A stretch of DNA of 19,187 bases from Clostridia bacterium (lineage in GTDB: Bacteria > Bacillota > Clostridia > Christensenellales > QALW01), in the NCBI GenBank assembly GCA_900769815.1, contig CAAGID010000036.1:1-19187 (forward strand). The letters are read 5' to 3'. The notes under the pieces are model-generated. The model did no database searches and was not told the origin of the DNA. It saw nothing but the letters and a program-made list of their open reading frames with translations. Each line of letters begins with the position of its first letter. Position 1 is the first letter of the stretch. Position numbers and translations under genes: made by a program. Positions 14,368 through 19,187 of the stretch are shown here, piece by piece.

Positions 14368-15138
14368 TTACATAAAACTATCTGCGGCAAAGGAAACATT
14401 GTACTCGTCACCGCTTTCATAATAACTGATTACGTACCAGGAACCGTCAATTTTTGCAACGCTGAGTTTGGAAGATTCTGTATCCTCGTCTTCTGAACCC
14501 TTAATAGTAAGTTTTACCTTAACATCATATACTTTCTTTACTTTTTTGGAATCAATATCGTACTCATCTTCGATTGCTTCAGCAATTCCCTTTAATACCT
14601 TTTTGGAAACTTCCTTTTTCTTTGTTACCTTGTAGGTTGCTTTTATACGCTTGCCGTATTGCTCTTCAATGTATTCTTCCTGATCTTCCCATTCTTCTTC
14701 AAGCTCTTCAACTATTTCATCAAGGTCAAGGTCTTCTTCGTCTTCAAGATACTCCCAATACTCCTTGGGTGCAAGCTTTTCGATTTTCTTAACGTTGCCT
14801 TTAATCATTACGTCAAAATAGTTATCAATAGCCTTTTTGTATCCCTTAAAAATCATAGGAGCAAAGATGGCTAAAAGGATAACAACTACAAGTGCGCCTG
14901 CAACGGCACCGATAAGTGTCTTATTTTTAAGAAGTCCTGCAAAATCAAACTTCTTTGCCTGCTGTGCAGGTGCATAATAATTGTTTACAGGTGCTTCCTG
15001 TGCGGGTGCTTCTTCCTGTGCGGGTGCTTCTTCCTGCTGAGGTGCTTCAACTGTAACGAATTCACTTGAACCGCATTGAGTGCAGAATTTTGCATCAGCG
15101 TCTACACTTAAACCGCATTTTTTACATATTTTGCTCAT
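14368..15138 (-). CDS. Zinc-ribbon, single-pass membrane protein with an extracytoplasmic domain
   Basis: A 256-residue protein. Residues 5-22 form a zinc ribbon (C5-x2-C8 and C19-x2-C22). Residues 31-60 are a Pro/Ala/Glu/Gln-rich linker with an imperfect repeat (APAQEE). Residues 74-96 are a membrane helix. The remaining 160 or so residues should lie outside, with a highly acidic stretch (EEDLDLDEIVEELEEEWED) and a C-terminal beta-rich part ending in VAKIDGSWYVISYY, reminiscent of DUF4878/NTF2-like lipoprotein domains. Function unknown; similar zinc-ribbon membrane proteins are common in Clostridia. CGGAGG precedes the start and the promoter is near-consensus. It is a separate unit from the ZIP gene. 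Confidence 0.82.
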   Translation of the reverse strand: MSKICKKCGLSVDADAKFCTQCGSSEFVTVEAPQQEEAPAQEEAPAQEAPVNNYYAPAQQAKKFDFAGLLKNKTLIGAVAGALVVVILLAIFAPMIFKGYKKAIDNYFDVMIKGNVKKIEKLAPKEYWEYLEDEEDLDLDEIVEELEEEWEDQEEYIEEQYGKRIKATYKVTKKKEVSKKVLKGIAEAIEDEYDIDSKKVKKVYDVKVKLTIKGSEDEDTESSKLSVAKIDGSWYVISYYESGDEYNVSFAADSFM

Positions 15139-15169
15139 TTTTAAATCCTCCGTAAATTTACTTTATTAA

Positions 15170-15198
15170 ACTATAACATTTTTGTCGTTATTTGTCAA
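15170..15198 (-). promoter_or_regulatory. Promoter of the zinc-ribbon membrane protein gene
   Basis: On the minus strand, a perfect TTGACA (15193-15198), a 17-nt spacer and TATAGT (15170-15175). Confidence 0.75.
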
Positions 15199-15252
15199 TA
15201 TCTAATATATTTTTTGCACACATTTTCCTATAAAAACCTAGTACTTTTAAAC

Positions 15253-15280
15253 TTGACAAAAGCATAAAATAATGTATAAT
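15253..15280 (+). promoter_or_regulatory. Promoter of tRNA-Ser
   Basis: Perfect TTGACA (15253-15258) and TATAAT (15275-15280) with a 16-nt spacer, 13 nt before the tRNA. Confidence 0.85.
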
Positions 15281-15293
15281 ATCTAATACAAAC

Positions 15294-15385
15294 GGAGAAG
15301 TACCCAAGAGGCTGAAGGGTCTGGCTTCGAACACCAGTAGGCGGCTAATTACCGTGCGGGGGTTCAAATCCCCCCTTCTCCGCCA
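15294..15385 (+). tRNA. tRNA-Ser (anticodon CGA)
   Basis: The 92-nt gene has a perfect 7-bp acceptor stem (GGAGAAG/CTTCTCC), the D-arm with AAGAGGCTGAA, and an anticodon loop TTCGAAC giving anticodon CGA, which reads UCG. The anticodon stem has one C-A mismatch. A long class II variable arm typical of tRNA-Ser follows, then a T-arm GGGGG-TTCAAAT-CCCCC. The CCA end is encoded. It has a perfect-consensus promoter. Downstream, its apparent terminator is interrupted by repeat A2, and its 3' end is copied at 15776-15793. Confidence 0.96.
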
Positions 15386-15387
15386 AA
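15370..15387 (+). repeat. att-like direct repeat, tRNA copy
   Basis: These 18 nt (CCCCCCTTCTCCGCCAAA), covering the 3' acceptor arm, CCA and two more bases, recur exactly at 15776-15793. Duplication of a tRNA 3' end is the usual footprint of site-specific integration. Confidence 0.8.
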
Positions 15388-15395
15388 CAAGAAAC

Positions 15396-15411
15396 ACACC
15401 TTTATGGTGTG
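15396..15411 (+). repeat. Left 16-nt duplication of the tRNA terminator stem-loop
   Basis: ACACCTTTATGGTGTG is identical to 15602-15617. Removing the DNA between the two copies restores AAACACACC-TTTAT-GGTGTGTTTTTT, a perfect 9-bp terminator 9 nt after the tRNA CCA end. Confidence 0.8.
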
Positions 15412-15601
15412 CAGTCTGCTGACAAAGCCGGCAGACTGCCAGAGTTCGAGATACCCTTGCAAGTCAAGGCGCAGAACTTGCAAAAGGGGGAGTTTACACA
15501 GACGTAAATGACCGAATTTTGCAAGTGAATGCAACGAAGGGAATATACCCCTGCAAAATTTTTGCAGGGGTATATGTTTGTAAGGGTTTGTCAGTGCTCT
15601 G
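15412..15601 (+). mobile_element. Dispersed structured element, copy A2, inserted in the tRNA-Ser terminator
   Basis: A roughly 190-nt non-coding element. Structures seen: an entry hairpin GCAGTCTGC/GCAGACTGC (15411-15439, its first base shared with the flanking repeat); a closing stem CAGAG/CTCTG (15440-15444 with 15597-15601); an 11-pair stem ACCCTTGCAAG/TTTGTAAGGGT (15453-15463 with 15577-15587); TTTAC/GTAAA (15493-15508); the core GTAAATGACCGA (15504-15515); and a 13-bp hairpin ATATACCCCTGCA/TGCAGGGGTATAT (15543-15575). From 15485 on it matches A1. Its flanks are 16-nt direct repeats of a terminator stem-loop, as expected of target duplication. It encodes no protein, so any movement would rely on an enzyme supplied elsewhere. 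The fold and repeats are observed; mobility is inferred. Confidence 0.75.
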
Positions 15602-15617
15602 ACACCTTTATGGTGTG
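15602..15617 (+). repeat. Right 16-nt duplication of the tRNA terminator stem-loop
   Basis: Identical to 15396-15411, here followed by TTTTTTG, so this copy still carries the original T-run and can work as a short terminator (ACACC/GGTGT). Confidence 0.8.
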
Positions 15618-15654
15618 TTTTTTGTTTGCTGGGGGGATTTGAACCCTAAGAGGG

Positions 15655-15703
15655 AACAAGCCGTAAAAAAAAACGATTGTTAATCGTTTTTAGGCTTGTT
15701 TTT
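15655..15703 (+). terminator. Long terminator-like hairpin in the rearranged segment
   Basis: AACAAGCC pairs with GGCTTGTT, and inside it AAAAACGATT with AATCGTTTTT around GTT. TTT follows on the plus strand. The inner A/T tracts also resemble a terminator in the reverse direction. The transcript it would serve is unclear. Confidence 0.5.
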
Positions 15704-15775
15704 GCGAGTTGGGTACTGTGAGCATTGCGTTAGCAAGCGGAACGGTCAACGAGCAAGTCATACGCGTAGCGGATG

Positions 15776-15793
15776 CCCCCCTTCTCCGCCAAA
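15776..15793 (+). repeat. att-like direct repeat, distal copy
   Basis: An exact 18-nt copy of the tRNA-Ser 3' end with CCA and AA, 406 bp downstream of the original. Confidence 0.8.
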
Positions 15794-15817
15794 GAATAAT
15801 CGCAACTTGTATCAAAG

Positions 15818-15846
15818 TTGCAGTTATTTTCTTTTTGTGATATAAT
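15818..15846 (+). promoter_or_regulatory. Promoter of the HTH/zinc-ribbon regulator operon
   Basis: TTGCAG (15818-15823), a 17-nt spacer and TATAAT (15841-15846). The -35 overlaps the right arm of a small hairpin GCAACTT/AAGTTGC (15802-15821). A weak TCAAC/GTTGA stem followed by six T lies in the leader before the ribosome binding site. Confidence 0.7.
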
Positions 15847-15937
15847 ACACGAAATATATAATACTATCCCCACTCAACCAACGGTATGTTGATTTTTTAA
15901 ATAAAAAGTCATATACTTGCCGTGAAAGGAGGACAAA

Positions 15938-16555
15938 ATGGATCAGATAAAAATCGGAAGCTTTATACAAGAAAAAAGAAAAGAAAAAAATCTGACACAG
16001 TTACAGTTAGCCCAAAAGCTTAACGTGACTGACAGAGCCGTTTCCAAATGGGAGACGGGCAGGGCTATGCCTGATTCTGCAATTATGCTTGATTTATGCA
16101 GAATTTTAGGTATAACCGTAACTGATTTATTAAATGGGGAGGTTATCAGTATGGATAATTACAATGAAAAAATCGAACAGACGTTAATTGAAATGACAAG
16201 ACAGAAAGAAGAAGCCGACAAAAGACTTCTTGCAATGGAAATTTTTGTAGGCGTGTTAAGCTTGATTATATTCTTTTCATTAATAATAGTTGCTTCTTAT
16301 GTGCAAATCGAGGAATGGCTGAGAATAGCACTTATTCTTATAGGCTTTATACCACTCCTTATTGCTACCCCTTTTATGCTTAAAATTGAGCAGGTTGCAG
16401 GCTATTATAAATGCGGAAACTGCGGACACAGATACGTTCCTGAATACAAAAGTGTTTTCTACGCACCACATATGGGAAGAACAAGATATTTAAAATGCCC
16501 TGAATGCGGTAAGAAAACCTGGAACAAAAAAGTTATTTCAAAGGAAGACAAATGA
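15938..16555 (+). CDS. Membrane-anchored XRE-family regulator with C-terminal zinc ribbon
   Basis: A 205-residue protein. Residues 7-61 form a Cro/CI-type helix-turn-helix domain (LTQLQLAQKLNVTDRAVSKW). A charged, probably helical linker at 72-100 follows, then two membrane segments at about 102-122 and 128-148, and finally a zinc ribbon (C159-x2-C162 and C187-x2-C190). Two membrane passes place both the DNA-binding domain and the ribbon on the cytoplasmic side. Such proteins are thought to control nearby genes; the target and signal are not known. AAAGGAGG precedes the ATG. Its TGA overlaps the next start (ATGA), so the Cys-cluster gene is translationally coupled and is a likely partner. Confidence 0.85.
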   Translation: MDQIKIGSFIQEKRKEKNLTQLQLAQKLNVTDRAVSKWETGRAMPDSAIMLDLCRILGITVTDLLNGEVISMDNYNEKIEQTLIEMTRQKEEADKRLLAMEIFVGVLSLIIFFSLIIVASYVQIEEWLRIALILIGFIPLLIATPFMLKIEQVAGYYKCGNCGHRYVPEYKSVFYAPHMGRTRYLKCPECGKKTWNKKVISKEDK

Positions 16556-17016
16556 CAAACAAGCGTTTATATGAAAAAATCTTCAAAATAATGGGAGAAT
16601 TAACTCCCCTTTACGTAGATTGCGGTCAGTTATGTAATTGTGCTTGCTGTAAAGGCGATAATAATACGGGAATGAGACTTTTCCCTTTTGAGGAAAGCGA
16701 ACTTCCTAAAAAAGACGGTAATCTTGTTGTATGCAATGGTATTTGCGACAGAAAGAAACGCCCCTTAGCCTGCAGAATTTTTCCGTTCTTCCCTGTTATC
16801 GACGAAAAAGGCAAGATTTTTATTGAACTTGACTATCGAGGCGGAAGGCTCTGCCCTATGTTTGAGTTTTATGACCACCTTGATTTTAATCCCAAATTCT
16901 TTAAAGCGGTAAAAAAAGTTGGCAAGCTTTTAGCAAAAAACGAGGACTGCAAAAAGTTTTTAATATCCTCAACTGAAGAAATTGATTCGTATAAGACGTT
17001 TTTAGAGAAAAAATAA
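16552..17016 (+). CDS. YkgJ-like Cys-cluster protein (putative Zn/Fe-chelating)
   Basis: A 154-residue soluble protein with an early cysteine cluster (C24, C28, C30, C32, C33), then C61, C65 and C74 in CNGIC-x8-CRIFPFFP, and C101. The CC pair and the RPLACRIFPF block match the pattern of PF03692-type proteins, whose cysteines are thought to chelate zinc or an iron cluster. The enzymatic role is unknown. It overlaps the upstream regulator gene by 4 nt, so the two are made together. The stop codon is part of a terminator shared with yhbY. Confidence 0.75.
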   Translation: MTNKRLYEKIFKIMGELTPLYVDCGQLCNCACCKGDNNTGMRLFPFEESELPKKDGNLVVCNGICDRKKRPLACRIFPFFPVIDEKGKIFIELDYRGGRLCPMFEFYDHLDFNPKFFKAVKKVGKLLAKNEDCKKFLISSTEEIDSYKTFLEKK

Positions 17017-17040
17017 AGACCAAATATTGGTCTTTATTTT
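17015..17040. terminator. Bidirectional terminator between the Cys-cluster gene and yhbY
   Basis: AAAGACCAA (17015-17023) pairs perfectly with TTGGTCTTT (17027-17035), and T-rich sequence follows on both strands. Both flanking stop codons (17014-17016 plus, 17034-17036 minus) overlap the stem. Confidence 0.9.
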
Positions 17041-17333
17041 TTCAATATTTCATCATACTGTGCTTTATCCTTATTTCTTCTGTAAAGCACAAAGCGGGTA
17101 CCGATAATCTGCACGCTTTCACTATTGGTGTCCTCAGCTAATCTGAAGGCAGCCTCTCTTGCAGTTAAGGGCGAATTTTCAAGAACACGCATTTTAATAA
17201 GCTCGCGGGCGGAAAGTGCATCGTTTACCTGCTGGACAAGATTATGATTTATGCCGTCCTTGCCTACCTGAAGAATTGTATCCATTTTATTGGCACAGCT
17301 ACGCAATTTTGCACGTTGTTTACTTGTAAGCAT
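17034..17333 (-). CDS. yhbY: YhbY-family RNA-binding protein (CRM domain)
   Basis: A 99-residue protein consisting of a single CRS1-YhbY domain, which binds RNA and is associated with the large ribosomal subunit and its assembly. It is recognised from the opening LTSKQRAKLRS, the VGKDGINHNLVQQVNDAL block with its GxxG-like loop, the ARELIKMRVL strand and the closing GTRFVLYRRN. The length is normal. GAAGGA precedes the start, and it has its own promoter. It converges on the Cys-cluster gene, sharing a terminator. Confidence 0.94.
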   Translation of the reverse strand: MLTSKQRAKLRSCANKMDTILQVGKDGINHNLVQQVNDALSARELIKMRVLENSPLTAREAAFRLAEDTNSESVQIIGTRFVLYRRNKDKAQYDEILKK

Positions 17334-17365
17334 ATTTTCAAATCCTTCTTTTAATGTTTTTTATC

Positions 17366-17394
17366 ATTCTACACTTTTTTTAAGTTGCAGTCAA
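17366..17394 (-). promoter_or_regulatory. Promoter of yhbY
   Basis: On the minus strand, TTGACT (17389-17394), a 17-nt spacer and TAGAAT (17366-17371). Confidence 0.7.
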
Positions 17395-17429
17395 CTTGAT
17401 TTTTTCATCTTTATTACAAAAATATTACA

Positions 17430-17458
17430 TTGACATTCGTTTTATGATGATATATAAT
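17430..17458 (+). promoter_or_regulatory. Promoter of the DUF308-lipoprotein operon
   Basis: Perfect TTGACA (17430-17435) and TATAAT (17453-17458) with a 17-nt spacer, the best promoter in the window for a protein gene. Confidence 0.85.
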
Positions 17459-17489
17459 ATAACTATAATATGTACGGAGGTAAAAATAT

Positions 17490-18020
17490 ATGAAAAACTT
17501 TTTAGACAAATTTTTCGCTGACCCTGTTTTTTCATCATTATTAACTATCATTGTAGGCATACTTACGGTAGTTTTTGCAAGTGTTTTTTTCGACGTAGTT
17601 TCTATCGCATTAGGATGCGTTGCATTAGTTTTAGGCTTAATTAACGTTGTAAAATACTTCCGCACTCCTCTTGAAGGAAAATACAACCTTTTAACAGGTC
17701 TTATTTTCGGTGCGTTAGGGCTTGCAATTATCTTTGAGCCTGAAATGTTAGGCGACCTTGTTGCAGTTGTATTCGGTATTATTATTCTTTATCACGGCAT
17801 TGTCAATACCGAGCATGCCATTGCAATTAAGAAATCAGGCTACGATAAATGGTATTTATCACTTATTTTCTCATTGATAACTGTTGTTGCAGGTATTCTT
17901 CTTATAGTGCTTAAAAACGTATTCATTGATTATCTTGCAATAATTATCGGCGTAATTTTCATTATTGAAGGTATACTTAATACCTGGACCGCATTAAAGG
18001 TTAAAAAAGCCAATGAATAA
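17490..18020 (+). CDS. DUF308 (HdeD-like) membrane protein
   Basis: A 176-residue protein with six hydrophobic segments arranged as three similar pairs, each with a Gly-rich turn (IVGILTVVFA, IFGALGLAIIFEP, IIGVIFIIEGIL), the DUF308/HdeD pattern. HdeD of Escherichia coli is linked to acid resistance, but clostridial members are uncharacterised. GGAGG precedes the ATG at 17490. The end overlaps the start of the lipoprotein gene by 8 nt, which implies co-translation. Confidence 0.85.
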   Translation: MKNFLDKFFADPVFSSLLTIIVGILTVVFASVFFDVVSIALGCVALVLGLINVVKYFRTPLEGKYNLLTGLIFGALGLAIIFEPEMLGDLVAVVFGIIILYHGIVNTEHAIAIKKSGYDKWYLSLIFSLITVVAGILLIVLKNVFIDYLAIIIGVIFIIEGILNTWTALKVKKANE

Positions 18021-19113
18021 GTTGCTGAAAATTTTTTCCTGCCTTATATGTCTTTTAATGTTGGCAGGCTGTAAAGAGAACGACCCGGATATTCCCGCCG
18101 GAATAACGTCGCCTATAAATAAGCTTGCACTTATAACTGCCGATACTGAACTTGAGCTTGATTTTGACTATTATAACGTTTGGGACGGCATTGTAAGTTG
18201 CAGTGAATCAAACGGACTTAACTACAGCTATTATAGACCTGCTGAAATGACTTTTGAGGCCATTACCCAGCAATTTGAGTACGCTATTCAAGACGGTGCT
18301 ACGGTTATTATGTGTATGGGCGAAGAATTTGCCCCTGTAATAAAGAACTTACAAGATAAGCACCCCAACATAAAGTTTATTATTATAAACGCTTCTTCAG
18401 AGGATATGGGTACTCTTAATTCAAACGTACACGCAATAATGTTCCGTCAAGAGCAGGGCGGTTATCTTGCCGGCTACGGCGCGGTAAAAGACGGTTTTAC
18501 CAAACTGGGCTATATGGGCGACCATATTTCAGAGGCCTACACAAGCTACGCCAACGGTTTTATTCAGGGTGCAAACGATGCCGCAAAGGAATTAAATAAG
18601 CCTATTGAAATAACTGTAGGCTATACCACCTCCTATGAAAATAAAGACGTTGCCGTTAACGCTATAGATACCTGGTATAAAGACGGTATTGAAATGATTT
18701 TACTTTCTTCTGACGATGCATTTATTGAAAAGTGCGCAGAAAAAGCGGTAAATAATTTTGGTTATCTCATGGGCACAAACAACGACCTTTCCCATTTAGG
18801 CGCAAACCTTGACTATAACCCCTTTATGACCAGCGCAATGAAAGGTTTAAGAGAAGCAGTTGATGCAACCCTTGAGATGATGCTTGCGGGTGCCTGGAAC
18901 GATCAGTTAGGCGGTAAAACAATTTATTTCGGTTTACAAAACGGTAATTATATTTATCTGCCTGAGTATGAAGCAACGTGGCTTTTTAAGGATTTTACTT
19001 TGAAAGAATACCACAATCTGAAAACAAAAATATCCCAAGGCGAAATTCTTATTGACGGCACAAAGCTTCCGGAAGTTAACGAAAACCTTGTAACGTTAAA
19101 AATTATTGAATAA
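18013..19113 (+). CDS. BMP-family substrate-binding lipoprotein (PnrA/Med-like)
   Basis: A 366-residue secreted lipoprotein. The signal peptide ends in the lipobox LAGC, with the lipidated Cys at 20. The rest is a periplasmic-binding-protein fold of the BMP family: KLALITADTE at the start of the first lobe, HPNIKFIIIN, the QEQGGYLAGYGAV block, LGYMGD, then IEMILLSSDDAF and MTSAMKGLREAVDATLEM in the second. Family members such as PnrA bind purine nucleosides for ABC import; others sense rather than transport. No ABC permease or ATPase for it is in the window. The gene overlaps the DUF308 gene by 8 nt; AAAGG lies just before the ATG. Confidence 0.87.
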   Translation: MNKLLKIFSCLICLLMLAGCKENDPDIPAGITSPINKLALITADTELELDFDYYNVWDGIVSCSESNGLNYSYYRPAEMTFEAITQQFEYAIQDGATVIMCMGEEFAPVIKNLQDKHPNIKFIIINASSEDMGTLNSNVHAIMFRQEQGGYLAGYGAVKDGFTKLGYMGDHISEAYTSYANGFIQGANDAAKELNKPIEITVGYTTSYENKDVAVNAIDTWYKDGIEMILLSSDDAFIEKCAEKAVNNFGYLMGTNNDLSHLGANLDYNPFMTSAMKGLREAVDATLEMMLAGAWNDQLGGKTIYFGLQNGNYIYLPEYEATWLFKDFTLKEYHNLKTKISQGEILIDGTKLPEVNENLVTLKIIE

Positions 19114-19120
19114 TAATCAT

Positions 19121-19150
19121 CCACGTGCATAGCACGTGGTTTTTATTTTT
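19121..19150 (+). terminator. Terminator of the DUF308-lipoprotein operon
   Basis: CCACGTGC pairs perfectly with GCACGTGG around a 3-nt loop, followed by TTTTTATTTTT. Confidence 0.92.
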
Positions 19151-19187
19151 CGGGCATAGCCCTTCTTCACTGGCCTAGCACAAATGT

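Larger units (their letters stand above)
15624..15793. other. Rearranged tRNA-derived segment downstream of tRNA-Ser
   Basis: The left end (15631-15646) is an exact 16-nt inverted copy of the tRNA T-arm and the right end (15776-15793) an exact direct copy of the acceptor 3' end. Flipping the DNA between the G6 tract (15631-15636) and the C6 tract (15776-15781) would reconstitute a continuous 28-nt copy of the tRNA 3' end. Inside is a long hairpin at 15655-15700 and then sequence with GCGTTAGC and GCGTAGCG motifs, no gene. It is best read as the remnant of an integrated element that suffered an inversion. Confidence 0.6.

Noticed and set aside
15188..15397. Minus-strand open frame with RRGDLNPR near its start
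   Set aside because: It is the antisense shadow of the tRNA-Ser gene, a well-known spurious translation; it has no ribosome binding site.
15412..15601. Element A2 as a group IIC intron, which also targets terminators
   Set aside because: Far too short for the ribozyme, no reverse transcriptase, and no domain V-like hairpin.
1..19187. CRISPR array, prophage genes, transposase or integrase
   Set aside because: No regularly spaced repeats and no recognisable cas, phage, transposase, integrase or reverse transcriptase genes in any frame.

Overview
The window looks like a chromosomal segment of a low-GC Gram-positive bacterium of the class Clostridia (Bacillota), probably an uncultured gut-type Oscillospiraceae/Lachnospiraceae relative. 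The evidence is AT-rich intergenic DNA, TTGACA/TATAAT-type promoters with 16-18 nt spacers, strong AGGAGG-like ribosome binding sites, abundant hairpin + T-run terminators, and Clostridia-typical families (DUF1846, COG1313 radical SAM, NhaC-type antiporter, RecX, YhbY). Species assignment is inference only.

Layout. 1-145: truncated copy (A1) of a structured dispersed repeat. 173-358: small Cys-rich gene on the minus strand with a hairpin in its leader. 360-967: no convincing gene, but a second structured element (B, 765-932). 968-4500 (minus): three-gene operon for surface polysaccharide, with a double-domain glycosyltransferase, an ABC-2 permease and its ATPase. 4655-7029 (plus): DUF1846 protein, then a PflX-like radical SAM protein. 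7033-9047 (minus): recX and a bifunctional NAD(P)HX repair gene, overlapping by 1 nt. 9176-11833 (plus): a lipid kinase, then an NhaC-family antiporter split into two frames that overlap at TAATG. 11864-15138 (minus): PnuC, a YwaF/TMEM164-like membrane protein, a ZIP metal transporter and a zinc-ribbon membrane protein. 15294-15385: tRNA-Ser(CGA), followed by about 400 bp of rearranged repeat DNA. 15938-17016 (plus): an HTH/membrane/zinc-ribbon regulator overlapping a Cys-cluster protein. 17034-17333 (minus): YhbY. 17490-19113 (plus): DUF308 membrane protein overlapping a BMP-family lipoprotein.

The most unusual part is downstream of tRNA-Ser. A roughly 190-nt structured element (A2) sits inside what reads as the tRNA's own terminator, flanked by a 16-nt direct repeat of the terminator stem-loop. 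The same element begins the window (A1) and there too it ends directly against a perfect hairpin. The 3' end of the tRNA is repeated 406 bp downstream as an 18-nt copy, and a 16-nt piece of its T-arm lies between in inverted orientation, as if the segment between a G6 and a C6 tract had flipped. Element B, 3' of the polysaccharide export genes, has a different fold but shares the core GTAAATGACCGA. Together these suggest a small non-coding mobile element family that targets terminator hairpins. No transposase, integrase or reverse transcriptase is encoded in the window, so movement would need a partner elsewhere.

The rest is ordinary housekeeping and transport, with some points of detail: the NhaC split, two shared convergent terminators that contain stop codons, a long terminator-type leader before pnuC, and a radical SAM gene with no visible ribosome binding site placed directly after a terminator.
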